Assembly: GCA_018266395.1 (NCBI GenBank)
Contig: JAFEAM010000005.1
Span: 21,577 to 54,685, forward strand
Source: Bacteroidota bacterium
Lineage (GTDB): Bacteria; Bacteroidota; Bacteroidia; Cytophagales; Cyclobacteriaceae
Length of the DNA: 33,109 nt
Direction of reading: 5' to 3'
This document shows positions 20,830 through 29,924 of the stretch, in pieces. Within the stretch, counting starts at the first letter, position 1, and each line of letters starts with the position of its first letter. Under the pieces are notes generated by a model. The model was not told where the DNA came from. It was given only the letters and a program-made list of their open reading frames with translations, and ran no database searches. The translations under genes and the position numbers were made by a program.

Positions 20830-23373
20830 GTGGAAGCATTCAAATCCATTGTTTCATCACGGTTCAGCATATATAACAGCCTGTTTCTGGACCTTCCTTT
20901 CCAGAATATCAGCCGGACTGGAAATTTTCTGCCCCTGCTTCAAATGGCCTGCGAAGAGGGATATGCAAAGGGCCTGAATCCCGAAGAGATTATCACTCAG
21001 TTTTTCAACGACTATTATCCAGGCTCATCCTCCGACTTGAAGTTCGACTTCCTTTTCAGGGTGATCCAATACATAGAACGGCAGGTGGTATTGTTTGACT
21101 CTATCGAGGATAGCTCCTTTGAACAGATCAATAATCTTCGGGGTAAAGGATCTGTTCCGGCGCTCCTCCTGCGAGCGGATGCGGAGGGAAAAAATGAAGC
21201 GCTTAAGAAGGCACTTGAAGACTTTTCCATCCGTGTGGTATTAACCGCGCATCCAACCCAATTCTATCCGGGCCACGTACTGGCCATTCTGACAGATATG
21301 GAAGAAGCCATCCGGAAGAATGACCTGGCACAAATCAACCTGCTCCTTCAGCAACTGGGAAAAACAGGATTCATTAATAAACAGAAACCGACTCCATTCG
21401 ATGAGGCAGTGAGCCTTTGCTGGTATCTTGAAAATGTTTTCTACCACTCTGCTCCTGCAATTATTTCGCAATTCATGCAGGGCCTCTCGATTCCGTTGGA
21501 ATCCTGGAAGAACAACAGGCTGATCACTATTGGATTTTGGCCAGGAGGAGACCGCGACGGCAACCCTTTCGTAACAACAGACATTACACTTCAGGTGGTG
21601 CAACGTCTAAGGCAGGGGATACTGCGCAATTACTATCAGGACGTCCGTCAGCTCAAGAGGCGCTTCACTTTTGAGGGGGTAGAAGTTTTGATCCAACAGA
21701 TTGAGCGAAAGCTTTACAACACGCTGTATGGTTCCGACGGCTATACACATCCTGATCAGCTTCTTCTGGATCTCGAGTCGGCGCGCACCCTGATCGTCCA
21801 GAAACATGATAGCCTTTTTGTTGACCTCCTGGAGAAGTTCATTGTCAAGGTACGGGCGTTTGGTTTTCACTTTGCAAGCCTTGACATACGGCAGGATGGA
21901 CGCAAACTGGAAACGGTACTACGGGCAGTATTAAAAGCATCGGGTGAGGAGGCAAATGTCTTTAGCCCTTCCCAGGATCATGATAAAGTGACGGCCTTGC
22001 TCGCCGCCAACCCGAATATGTCTGCCTTCAAACCTGAGGACGAGTTCGTGAATGAAACACTGGCCAGCATCCGTGCCATAGGCACGATTCAACAGCAAAA
22101 CGGGGAGCAGGGTTGCCATCGGTATATCATCAGCAATTGCCAAAGCGCTTTCCATATTATGGAGGTGTTCCAGCTATCGCGTTGGATGCTGGAGAAAGAT
22201 GGCGCCTTGACGCTTGACATCGTTCCGCTATTCGAAACCATCGACGATCTGGCACACGCCAGATCGGTGATGGAGGAAGTGTATCAGATCCCTGCCTATC
22301 GTGAACACCTTGCACGCAGGTCTAACAAGCAGACAATCATGCTGGGGTTCTCAGATGGCACAAAGGATGGGGGATACCTTCGCGCCAACTGGTCAATCTT
22401 CAGGGCTAAAGAATCGCTGACGGAAGTCTCCAGGAAATTTGGAATCACGGCCCTGTTCTTTGATGGGCGAGGTGGTCCTCCTGCGAGGGGTGGCGGCAAT
22501 ACGCATGACTTTTATGCTTCGCTCGGCGACAGCATTGAAGACGGTGAGGTGCAGGTGACCATTCAGGGACAAACGATCAGTTCCAATTTTGGGAAAGTCG
22601 CATCTTGTCAATACAACCTGGAACAGTTGCTGTCGGCAGGAGTGGAGGGCAGAGTGTTCGGTTATGCTGCCAACCATTTTTCAGAAGCAGAGAAGAAATT
22701 GCTGGATGAGTTGGCAGACGCCGGTTACCGCGCATATCTGGATCTTAAGCTCGATCCGAAATTTGTGCCCTACCTGGAGCGTGTTACGCCATTACCTTTC
22801 TTTGGTGACACCAATATTGGATCGCGTCCCGTCAAACGTTCATCCGGTGAAGGACTGAAGTTTGAGGATCTGCGGGCCATTCCGTTTGTGGGAACATGGG
22901 CGCAGATGAAACAAAACATTCCCGGATTCTATGGCGTAGGCAGTGCCCTTCAGGAGCTTAAGGGTAAGGGGAAATGGGCAGAGTTGAAATCGCTGTACCA
23001 ACGCTCATTGTTCTTCAGGAGCCTGATGGGCAACAGCATGATGTCGCTTACAAAATCATTCTACCCCGCTACGGCCTACCTGGTTAAAGATCCCGAGTTC
23101 GGTTCCTTGTGGCAAAAGATGTTCAATGAATACCAACTGACGCAGAAATTCATTCTCGACCTGTCCGGCATGCCTGACCTGATGGAGAATAATCCTTCCA
23201 TCAGAGAATCGATCCGGCTGCGGGAGAGAATAGTCCTTCCACTGATTACAGTGCAACAATATTCATTAATGCAACTAAGGGGGCAGAAGGACAAGGATCA
23301 CGATACGCTTTACAGGAAACTGATTATCCGCTGCATGTTCGGTATCATCAATGCGGCACGCAATTCAGCCTGA
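20830..23373 (+). CDS. ppc: phosphoenolpyruvate carboxylase
   Basis: Carboxylates PEP with bicarbonate to oxaloacetate, refilling the TCA cycle. The 847-residue protein has the catalytic LTAHPTQFYPGH (His141), GFWPGGDRDGNP (235-246), the lysine motif MLGFSDGTKDGGY (504-516) and the glycine-rich loop FDGRGGPPARGGG (544-556). The loop differs from the E. coli form (FHGRGGSIGRGGGP) in a way I recall from other Bacteroidota enzymes. The N-terminus is shorter than in E. coli, and the C-terminus ends ARNSA rather than the usual RNTG. The start is GTG 20830; no upstream in-frame ATG is visible. The gene appears monocistronic and divergent from the DUF4136 lipoprotein. Confidence 0.95.
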   Translation: MEAFKSIVSSRFSIYNSLFLDLPFQNISRTGNFLPLLQMACEEGYAKGLNPEEIITQFFNDYYPGSSSDLKFDFLFRVIQYIERQVVLFDSIEDSSFEQINNLRGKGSVPALLLRADAEGKNEALKKALEDFSIRVVLTAHPTQFYPGHVLAILTDMEEAIRKNDLAQINLLLQQLGKTGFINKQKPTPFDEAVSLCWYLENVFYHSAPAIISQFMQGLSIPLESWKNNRLITIGFWPGGDRDGNPFVTTDITLQVVQRLRQGILRNYYQDVRQLKRRFTFEGVEVLIQQIERKLYNTLYGSDGYTHPDQLLLDLESARTLIVQKHDSLFVDLLEKFIVKVRAFGFHFASLDIRQDGRKLETVLRAVLKASGEEANVFSPSQDHDKVTALLAANPNMSAFKPEDEFVNETLASIRAIGTIQQQNGEQGCHRYIISNCQSAFHIMEVFQLSRWMLEKDGALTLDIVPLFETIDDLAHARSVMEEVYQIPAYREHLARRSNKQTIMLGFSDGTKDGGYLRANWSIFRAKESLTEVSRKFGITALFFDGRGGPPARGGGNTHDFYASLGDSIEDGEVQVTIQGQTISSNFGKVASCQYNLEQLLSAGVEGRVFGYAANHFSEAEKKLLDELADAGYRAYLDLKLDPKFVPYLERVTPLPFFGDTNIGSRPVKRSSGEGLKFEDLRAIPFVGTWAQMKQNIPGFYGVGSALQELKGKGKWAELKSLYQRSLFFRSLMGNSMMSLTKSFYPATAYLVKDPEFGSLWQKMFNEYQLTQKFILDLSGMPDLMENNPSIRESIRLRERIVLPLITVQQYSLMQLRGQKDKDHDTLYRKLIIRCMFGIINAARNSA

Positions 23374-23432
23374 GCAGGAATTGTTCCTATTCATGTAACT
23401 TCTGATCAAAAAAGGAGTTAACGGTTTAAAGC

Positions 23433-24788
23433 ATGACCCAGGTGACCTGGTCAAACTCTATAAGGTGCCTTCTGATTTCCCTGTTCACAACGGTGACCGG
23501 TTTTGCTGTGGCCCAGGATGCCCGGCTCAAGACTATCATTGACGATTATGTAAATGCCTATGTCAGGACGGCCAATTTCAGCGGATCTATCCTTGTGGCG
23601 AAGAATGGCCAAATGGTGTATGAAAACTCATTTGGGTTGGCCGATGCCGACTTTCAGATACCCAACCAGTCTTCAACCTGTTATCATATTGCCTCCGTCT
23701 CGAAGAACTTCACCGCTGCAGGAATTCTGCTTTTGGAGCAGCGAGGAAAGTTGAAACTAACCGATGCCCTTAGCAAGTACGTTCCTGACTATCCCAGGGG
23801 AAGCGAAATTACCATCCATCATCTCCTGACCCATACTTCAGGTATTACCAATGTCAATGATCTGGCGGAATACAATGAGGCTTCCAAGGTACATCAGACA
23901 CCTGAAAGTCTGATTTTGTTGTTCAAGAACAAGCCGCTGGAATTTGAGCCCGGCTCCAGATTCCAGTACAGCAATTCGAACTATAATGTATTGGCATTTA
24001 TCATTGAATCCGTTTCAAAGCTTTCGTATGGAGAATTTTTGCGGAAGGAGATTTTTGCACCATCCGGAATGACTCATACCGTGCATCATGGTGATGCACA
24101 TATGGTTGTGCCGAACCTCGCTGTAGGATACCAGGGTGATGGAAACTTCGGGATTGAAAAATCGGATTACCTGGATTGGTCGTCCAAAACCGGAAACGGT
24201 TCGTTGGTGACTACAACCAATGACTTGCTTTTGTGGGACAGGGCTTTGACTTCAAACACCATCCTCAGCAAAGCTTCCGTTGACAAGATGTATACGAACT
24301 ATGGATCAAATTCAGGATATGGATGCTATGTAAGGGAACACTTTGGAAGGAAGAGAGTATACATGAACGGCCGGAGTCCAGGGTTCACATCCTATTTTGG
24401 GCGCTACCCTTCAGAAGGGGTTTGTATCATTGTGCTGGCCAACAACTATATCCCTGTAGCATCAACCATAGGGATGGATATTGCTGCCATCATGTTCAAT
24501 GAGAAATATGAAAAGCCGGTGCTATTGGATCAACCGGTTAACGCAGGCCTCTTGAAGAGACTATCGGGCCGTTATAAGTTCGGCCCCGATTTTTATCGTC
24601 CCAACTACGAAATGAATGTGAAGGAATCAGATCATCGCCTGACATCGGATTGGGGAGAGATGATCCCACAGGGAGATTACAAATACATTATCCGCACTTA
24701 CTGGTCATCGGTGGTATTTGAAGCCGATAATGAAGGCAATATTAAGAAGATGATCATCGACGGCTTCCCTGGGATCAGGATGGACTGA
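23433..24788 (+). CDS. exported serine hydrolase, beta-lactamase/class C family
   Basis: A 451-residue secreted or periplasmic enzyme: the N-terminus is a signal peptide ending about TGFAVAQ. The serine-hydrolase fold of the class C beta-lactamase / D-aminopeptidase group is shown by the S-x-x-K motif (Ser88 and Lys91 in HIASVSKNFTAAG), HHLLTHTSGI, and the Y-x-N motif (Tyr179 to Asn181 in FQYSNSNYN). The third KTG-like triad is less clear and may be replaced by NGRSPGF. The final ~100 residues form an extra C-terminal domain (LLKRLSGRYKFG..., EADNEGNIKKMIIDGFP), as in many such peptidases. The substrate cannot be told from sequence: peptidoglycan peptides, D-amino acid peptides or esters are all possible. 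It lies 59 bases after ppc with no obvious shared function. Confidence 0.9.
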   Translation: MTQVTWSNSIRCLLISLFTTVTGFAVAQDARLKTIIDDYVNAYVRTANFSGSILVAKNGQMVYENSFGLADADFQIPNQSSTCYHIASVSKNFTAAGILLLEQRGKLKLTDALSKYVPDYPRGSEITIHHLLTHTSGITNVNDLAEYNEASKVHQTPESLILLFKNKPLEFEPGSRFQYSNSNYNVLAFIIESVSKLSYGEFLRKEIFAPSGMTHTVHHGDAHMVVPNLAVGYQGDGNFGIEKSDYLDWSSKTGNGSLVTTTNDLLLWDRALTSNTILSKASVDKMYTNYGSNSGYGCYVREHFGRKRVYMNGRSPGFTSYFGRYPSEGVCIIVLANNYIPVASTIGMDIAAIMFNEKYEKPVLLDQPVNAGLLKRLSGRYKFGPDFYRPNYEMNVKESDHRLTSDWGEMIPQGDYKYIIRTYWSSVVFEADNEGNIKKMIIDGFPGIRMD

Positions 24789-24853
24789 CTTTCAGCCCCG
24801 GTCACGGTTTCCATCAGGGAGGTTACATCATTGCGACAGAGACCGCCAAACCC

Positions 24854-25465
24854 CTATTTTTTATAACTGACCAGTATCCCGGCATGACTGAAGCGGTCAA
24901 TATGTGATTCATATTCAGGATTGTTGCGTACATAATCCAGATAATCATCGCCTGCCTGACCATCCAAAATATTATGGGTGGTATAACATCCGCCTTTTTT
25001 CAGTTTGGGATTGACGTCGATGAAGTATTGCTTGTACCAGTTCTTGTCTGCATCTGAAAAGACGAAATCAAATGGTCCAGGCAATTGCTTTACAATTTCG
25101 TGCGCATTGCCAAGCCTGGAATCAACAAATGCCGACAAGCCTGCCTCTTCCAGATTTTTCAAGGCTTGCTTCCTTCTCCGGTCATCCAATTCCACGGTTG
25201 TAACTTTTCCTCCGGTCTTGCTCATGGCCCAGGCAATCCAGATAGTGGAGTGACCGGTGGAAGTGCCAATCTCGAGGGCAGAAGTGTAGTGGTTCTTGAC
25301 AATGATGTCGTGCAAGGTTTGACCATCCACGTACGGAACATTGAGGTCGTGCCATTCACCCCTGTGTTCCTTTAGAAATTTCTCAACTTTAGCATCTAAT
25401 GCTGATGGTTGACCTGCCGCCTCAATTGCCCACAATGCCAGGATCAACGATAGGATCGCTTTCAT
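24854..25465 (-). CDS. exported O-methyltransferase-like protein (class I SAM-dependent)
   Basis: A 203-residue protein with a COMT/CCoAOMT-type methyltransferase fold: SAM motif I ALEIGTSTGHST (63-74), acidic VELDD (91-95), RLGNAHEIV, FDFVFSDADKNWYKQYF with metal-ligand-type aspartates (138, 140), and HNIL (164-167). What is odd is the N-terminus: MKAILSLILALWAIEAAGQP reads as a cleavable signal peptide, so the enzyme would be exported, where SAM is not known to be available. Similar signal-bearing class I methyltransferases do occur in Bacteroidota and their role is not established. The minus-strand gene stands alone between the serine hydrolase and a PepSY-like protein. Confidence 0.85.
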   Translation of the reverse strand: MKAILSLILALWAIEAAGQPSALDAKVEKFLKEHRGEWHDLNVPYVDGQTLHDIIVKNHYTSALEIGTSTGHSTIWIAWAMSKTGGKVTTVELDDRRRKQALKNLEEAGLSAFVDSRLGNAHEIVKQLPGPFDFVFSDADKNWYKQYFIDVNPKLKKGGCYTTHNILDGQAGDDYLDYVRNNPEYESHIDRFSHAGILVSYKK

Positions 25466-25549
25466 AGAGGAAGGGTTTGTCGTTTAGACAATGCTAAACA
25501 TGGAAATATTCCTGCCTTCCTCTATATAATCACGGAAAATTCCGCCTGG

Positions 25550-26089
25550 TCAGAGTTTCCACTGCCCATAGAATTCCATCTCGTGCCGGTTGTTTTCCAG
25601 CATAACGACCACCTTGTATTTGGTGACCTTACCCCGTGACCAGGTTGCGACGGCCTGGGTGACTGAACATCCCGGAAAATGATTTCCCAGGTGTTCTGTG
25701 ACCAGAGCAGGCAGTGCCCGTGCCTCAATCCAAACGTCAATGTCATGATGGGGCATGGTATCGTCTCCATCACTTTCATTTCTGACCAGTTTACCTGCAG
25801 CGTTGAACACCAACCAATGTGTATGCGAAAGATGTTTTATCTCTACATCATACTGATGCTGGTCTCTTCGTATTCTGCAACAGGAATGACCGGGAAAATT
25901 CTTATCCAGAAAAGATTGTATGGAAACAGGAAGATACAACCCAGTTGCAGCCGCTGAAGATGGGTTTGTATGGATAGATGAGTTGGTTTCAACAGTCATA
26001 GCGCGGAATTTTGTAAACAGATTAGCCAAATACCCTGAGGTTTGTTCCAGTAAGTTCAGTATGGTATGATCTAAGTCCATGCCTGCCAC
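25550..26089 (-). CDS. putative protein with two PepSY-like repeats
   Basis: A 179-residue ORF. It contains two stretches of the same pattern: LPVSIQSFLDKNFPGHSCCR followed by YDVEIKHLSHTHWLVFNAAGKLV, and LPALVTEHLGNHFPGCSVTQ followed by YKVVVMLENNRHEMEFYGQWKL. The LP-x6-L-x3-FPG helix followed by two strands is typical of the PepSY-like (DUF2874) modules that Bacteroidota usually place in periplasmic proteins. There is no signal peptide in the chosen frame. The first ~30 residues (MAGMDLDHTILNLLEQ) and the internal Met31 start (25999) are both possible, so its location is uncertain. The function of these modules is unknown; they are structurally related to beta-lactamase inhibitor folds. Confidence 0.6.
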   Translation of the reverse strand: MAGMDLDHTILNLLEQTSGYLANLFTKFRAMTVETNSSIHTNPSSAAATGLYLPVSIQSFLDKNFPGHSCCRIRRDQHQYDVEIKHLSHTHWLVFNAAGKLVRNESDGDDTMPHHDIDVWIEARALPALVTEHLGNHFPGCSVTQAVATWSRGKVTKYKVVVMLENNRHEMEFYGQWKL

Positions 26090-26165
26090 GAGTGTTCAGA
26101 CCATTTCTAATTGTATGGTAAGTAGCACCGAGAGAAGGCAATGATCCTTTCGATCCATTTATGTC

Positions 26166-26173
26166 CTACTTTT
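26166..26173 (+). promoter_or_regulatory. -7 promoter element upstream of the first ECF sigma operon
   Basis: TACTTTTG matches TAnnTTTG exactly. The -33 region is poor (TTTC at 14 bases). If used, transcription would begin near 26180, upstream of all possible starts of the sigma factor gene, including the conserved N-terminal codons from 26298. Confidence 0.4.
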
Positions 26174-26408
26174 GTACTCCAGCCTTCATGATGCATCCAT
26201 CACGCTTAAAATCCACCCCGGGTTGGTTTATTCAATAAATTTTGCAGACCGACCAACTCCTTCGGACAAATTGCCGTGATGTATTCGGAAGGCCTAAACC
26301 GCTGAAACCATAGAAAACGACAAAGAACTTCAGGCACTCCTGAGGAGTTGCAGGAACGGAGACCGGAAGGGTCAGGAACGGCTCTACAAGCAGTTCTATG
26401 GCTATGCC

Positions 26409-26870
26409 ATGGGAGTTTGCCTGCGCTATGCCCGGTCACGGGATGAGGCGATAGAAATTGTGAATGACGGATTCTATAAAATCATGACTAACCTGGACAA
26501 ATACTCTCCTGGACTTTCATTTAAAGGATGGGTACGCAGGATCATGATCAATTGCGCCATTGATCACTTCAGGAGGAATGAGAAGCATTACGACAATGTT
26601 GATATCTCATTTGTGCGGGATGAAAATCTGCGTCCCGATGTGCTCGATCATCTCTCCACGGAAGTGATCATGCAGGCGGTACAAAACCTGCCACCTTCCT
26701 ACCGCATGGTATTTAACCTCTACTGTATCGAAGGGTTCCAGCATGCGGAGATTGCGCAGAAGTTGAATATCAGCGAGGGTACTTCGAAATCAAACCTGAA
26801 CATAGCAAGGACCAAATTGAAGAAAGCACTGGGAATGGAATTTGACCTTAATGCAGAGCAAAATGGATGA
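26409..26870 (+). CDS. ECF sigma factor (sigma-70 family), N-terminus without a standard start codon
   Basis: An extracytoplasmic-function sigma factor: region 2 is seen in ARSRDEAIEIVNDGFYKIM, FKGWVRRIMINCAIDHFRRN; region 4 in AVQNLPPSYRMVFNLYCIEG, HAEIAQKLNISEGTSKSNLN. From ATG 26409 it has 153 residues, too short because region 2.1 is cut. The same frame stays open upstream to a TAA at 26295, and codons 26298-26408 read TAETIENDKELQALLRSC, then NGDRKGQERLYKQFYGYA, exactly the missing family N-terminus, yet contain no ATG, GTG or TTG. Either an ATA (26310) or other rare start is used, or a frameshift links it to ATG 26279 in another frame. Its stop overlaps the start of the following gene (ATGGATGA), so they form one operon with translational coupling. 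Confidence 0.88.
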   Translation: MGVCLRYARSRDEAIEIVNDGFYKIMTNLDKYSPGLSFKGWVRRIMINCAIDHFRRNEKHYDNVDISFVRDENLRPDVLDHLSTEVIMQAVQNLPPSYRMVFNLYCIEGFQHAEIAQKLNISEGTSKSNLNIARTKLKKALGMEFDLNAEQNG

Positions 26871-28206
26871 CCGTAACTTTGATGATTGGATAAAGGGGAA
26901 GCTGGATCACTATGAGGATCCTTCCTTTGACCCTGCTGCCATGGCAGCTTTCCAGCAACAGATGGCCGGCTATCAGGCCATGCCCTGGTATCAGGCCCAC
27001 TTCACCCATTACCTCGTTGCTGCGTCACTAACACTCTTCACCGCAGTTAATGTATACCTGTTCTGGCCTGAGAAGCATACTGATCAGTTGTCCGGGTACA
27101 CACCGGCACCTGACAAAACCTACATAGTTGACTCACTTACCTACGTTATTGAAAAGAATAATACTCGCCATACTGTGGTCATCGATTCGCTGACTGCATA
27201 CTATCAACAACAACTCCATGCGCCGAACATTGTCTCTGAAGAAAAGACACATCATGCAAATGACAAAGGCAGATGGTACGCAGGCCGGTCTTCTGAAATG
27301 CCTTCCGAAGTGTACGAAACGCTGAATAGCCGCGGGCTGATTCAGGAGGAAAATGGCCAGGTGTACATTACCCCAGAACCAGCTGCGTCGGCTCAACGGT
27401 TCACTTTTCAGCATCGTAATCCAGTCATAGCGGATGTGTATGAAGAGCCGGACGCTGAAGTATCTGCCTTTACATGGCACTCGCCTGAGGAAAAGGTGTC
27501 GACAAAGAAGCGGGTCAGCAATCAGGTGTCATCGAAGACGCGCAAACTGATAGAGAAGCATTACTCCAGGGGCATAGGCATAGCGATAGCCCCTAATGCA
27601 GAAGTAGCCGGCAGCATGTTTTCGCAGGGTGATGGTACCGTTCAACCCCGGTTGGGTGTAACTGCAGACTGGATCTTGTCACCTTCGCTCAGCGTCGAAA
27701 CCGGCGCAACGTACAGTAATGTGGCAAATACCTTCAACAAAGAATCTCTTGTGCCAATCATGCCGGGCGTCAACTATGGTCTCGGTGATCTCGAGAACGT
27801 AAGGATTACCAACAAACTGGTTTCCGCACCGGTCTCTATCAAGTACCGGCAGTGGATTTCAGAGAAGAATCAGGCAATTATTAAAGGCGGATACACGCCA
27901 TATTTCTCACTGGAAGAAAATCGTGAATATTCTTATGATGTTGATTTCGCCGGCGCCGGCTACCCCGGCGGCCCGCATGGAGGGGGACCTGATCGGAGGA
28001 GAATTACTGAGGTCGAGAAGTCATCAGGTATCGCCTACTACGGAGGTACCTGGACGGTGGCAGCGGGCATCAATCATCAACTGAAGAAGCGACACATCCT
28101 CGAGGCGTCGGCTTTCTACGAGAAGAGCCTCGGCATCGTTGGTCAGCAAAATCTGACGCTTTCCATGACGGGCCTGAAAGTAGCCTACTGGTTCGGGCTC
28201 CGTTAG
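26863..28206 (+). CDS. anti-sigma-like membrane protein fused to an outer-membrane-type beta-barrel domain
   Basis: A 447-residue protein starting at ATG 26863 inside the end of the sigma gene. Residues 1-45 are soluble and acidic (MDDRNFDDWIKGKLDHYEDP), like the cytosolic anti-sigma part. One membrane helix lies at about 48-68 (HYLVAASLTLFTAVNVYLFW). A ~160-residue linker follows, then from ~235 a series of alternating strands typical of Bacteroidota outer-membrane barrel domains (GIGIAIAPNAEVAG, RLGVTADWILSPSLSVETGATYSN, APVSIKYRQWI, GYTPYFSLEENREYSYDV, HILEASAFYEKSLGIVGQQ), ending with the aromatic AYWFGLR. A single chain with an inner-membrane helix and a barrel-like end is topologically odd; it may span the periplasm. 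Pairing with the sigma gene argues for a regulatory role. The barrel assignment is by pattern only. Confidence 0.7.
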   Translation: MDDRNFDDWIKGKLDHYEDPSFDPAAMAAFQQQMAGYQAMPWYQAHFTHYLVAASLTLFTAVNVYLFWPEKHTDQLSGYTPAPDKTYIVDSLTYVIEKNNTRHTVVIDSLTAYYQQQLHAPNIVSEEKTHHANDKGRWYAGRSSEMPSEVYETLNSRGLIQEENGQVYITPEPAASAQRFTFQHRNPVIADVYEEPDAEVSAFTWHSPEEKVSTKKRVSNQVSSKTRKLIEKHYSRGIGIAIAPNAEVAGSMFSQGDGTVQPRLGVTADWILSPSLSVETGATYSNVANTFNKESLVPIMPGVNYGLGDLENVRITNKLVSAPVSIKYRQWISEKNQAIIKGGYTPYFSLEENREYSYDVDFAGAGYPGGPHGGGPDRRRITEVEKSSGIAYYGGTWTVAAGINHQLKKRHILEASAFYEKSLGIVGQQNLTLSMTGLKVAYWFGLR

Positions 28207-28295
28207 ATTCCTGACCGGCCCGAATACAGCACCAGCGCTTTCGAGGCCATAAAACGCGTAGGTGGATGTTTAGCAAAAATGACTTTACAACTTGG

Positions 28296-28730
28296 CTATT
28301 TCTCTTCCTTCAGGAACTTGCCAGTAGGGGCAAATACAACTTCTTTGGATTCTTTTCCTTTGTGGAGCATAGCCTCATAGGCCAGCGTGTAGTCAGGAGT
28401 CTGTTCTTCATTCCAACCTTTCAGCTTCCAGCCATCCTTTAGCATTTCATTGAGAGCAGTTTTCACAGGTTCAGGAACCTCTGAAGCTGATACTTTTTTC
28501 TCTGATTCGAGCCAATTGCCGTTCCCGTCAAATGATACTTCCCAGGAGGCCCCGTCAATTTTGGTTGTGGTCAGGTATTCCTCGCCCTCTTTCTGCCATT
28601 TGCCGGGAGTTGCTCCTTTGTATTTCTCAGCAAACCCCTTCTTTACCGGACCTGGAGCATCCTTAAGTTTCTGACCGTTGACTGCAGAAATGGAAAGGAT
28701 CAAAATGACAACTACTGCGATGATTTTCAT
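28296..28730 (-). CDS. periplasmic PepSY-like protein
   Basis: A 144-residue protein with a signal peptide (MKIIAVVVILILSISAVNGQ) and two copies of the PepSY-like/DUF2874 module: PVKKGFAEKYKGATPGKWQK followed by EYLTTTKIDGASWEVSFDGNG, and EPVKTALNEMLKDGWKLKGW followed by YTLAYEAMLHKGKESKEVVF. The ending GKFLKEEK is typical. It is a small soluble periplasmic protein of unknown function, resembling the beta-lactamase-inhibitor-like fold. It is a distant relative of the product of 25550-26089. The gene stands alone on the minus strand between the sigma/anti-sigma operon and a beta-propeller gene. Confidence 0.8.
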   Translation of the reverse strand: MKIIAVVVILILSISAVNGQKLKDAPGPVKKGFAEKYKGATPGKWQKEGEEYLTTTKIDGASWEVSFDGNGNWLESEKKVSASEVPEPVKTALNEMLKDGWKLKGWNEEQTPDYTLAYEAMLHKGKESKEVVFAPTGKFLKEEK

Positions 28731-28877
28731 AGGACGCAGGGGTTAATGATAATGGGAGATGACGAATGTCGTACTTTAGAGTATGGGCAGGTTTTGGGGT
28801 CACGAACAATATGCTATTCCTTGGTTTGTGACCATTGAGGGACGCTTTGTTCTTAAGTTGAACCTGACCCCTGATCC

Positions 28878-29924
28878 ATGTCCAACCCTAAATCAAAATT
28901 AATAAAAAAAGCCCTCATTATTTGCCTCCTGACCCTGGTTGCAGAGGTTGCCATTGGTCAGGGATCGGGAATTCAGTTGATTAAATCAACTGTGATTGGC
29001 GGTGAAGGCGGTTGGGATTACCTGTCCGTCGAGCCAAATAGCAGGAGATTGTTTGTGTCTCATGGAAGTAAAGTTGAGATTCTGGATGTTGACTCCCACC
29101 AGAAGCTGGGTGAAATAGGCAACCTTAATGGAGTACATGGGGTCATAGCAGTTCCGTCGAAAGGTCGCGGAATTACCACCAACGGAAGGTCCAATACAGC
29201 AACGATTTTTGATCTGAAGTCTCTGGCAGTTATCGCTGAAGTTCCCACAGGGAAGAATCCGGACGCACTGCTTTACGATTCATTTTCTGACAGAGTATTC
29301 ATTTTCGATCATACCGGAGGAACTTCAACGGTGATCGATTTGCAATCTGCGAAAGTGGCCGGTACAATTACCCTCGGAGGTTCAGCTGCCGAAGCAGGTG
29401 TTTCTGACGAGAAGGGCAACATCTATGTTAATCTTGAAGATGTCAATGAAATTGTTGTGATCGACGCCAAATCGCTGGCTGTCAAAAACAGATGGAAGAT
29501 TGGCCCGGGAGTAGAGCCTACCGGTATTGCCATGGATCGTGAACGTCACCGGTTATTCAGTGTCTGCCACAACGAAATGCTGATTGTCCTTGATTCGAAT
29601 GACGGTAAGATTGTTGCCCAGGTCCCTATTGGCAAAAGAGTGGATGGCGTGGTCTACGATCCGAAAACGAAACAGATTATATCGTCGAATGGTGAAGGCA
29701 CCCTTACGGTGGTGCAACAAAACTCTGCAAATGAATATAAAGTGGCAGAGACTGTTAAGACCGAAGTGGGTGCCAGGACAATCGCGTGGGATCCCAAGAC
29801 GCATCATGTCTTCGTAACCACGGCGAAATATGGCCCAACCCCTGAACCCACGGCGGAAAATCCGAGGCCACGTCCAAGCATCGTGCCGGGCACATTCATG
29901 CTGCTTGAATTCGGCAGAAAATAG
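28878..29924 (+). CDS. exported YVTN/YncE-like beta-propeller protein
   Basis: A 348-residue protein with a signal peptide (MSNPKSKLIKKALIICLLTLVAEVAIGQ) followed by about seven blades of the YVTN type. Recurrent units such as NSRRLFVSHGSKVEILDVDS, DSFSDRVFIFDHTGGTSTVID, NIYVNLEDVNEIVVIDAKS and RHRLFSVCHNEMLIVLDSND each give the four-strand blade pattern. Proteins of this class are periplasmic or secreted; individual substrates are seldom known and none is suggested here. The loop PTPEPTAENPRPRP near the C-terminus is proline-rich. The start at ATG 28878 fits the signal peptide. Its neighbours give no functional link. Confidence 0.88.
   Translation: MSNPKSKLIKKALIICLLTLVAEVAIGQGSGIQLIKSTVIGGEGGWDYLSVEPNSRRLFVSHGSKVEILDVDSHQKLGEIGNLNGVHGVIAVPSKGRGITTNGRSNTATIFDLKSLAVIAEVPTGKNPDALLYDSFSDRVFIFDHTGGTSTVIDLQSAKVAGTITLGGSAAEAGVSDEKGNIYVNLEDVNEIVVIDAKSLAVKNRWKIGPGVEPTGIAMDRERHRLFSVCHNEMLIVLDSNDGKIVAQVPIGKRVDGVVYDPKTKQIISSNGEGTLTVVQQNSANEYKVAETVKTEVGARTIAWDPKTHHVFVTTAKYGPTPEPTAENPRPRPSIVPGTFMLLEFGRK

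Noticed and set aside
26206..26439. Minus-strand 77-codon frame before the sigma factor gene
   Set aside because: It is opposite the conserved N-terminal codons of the ECF sigma factor and has no features.
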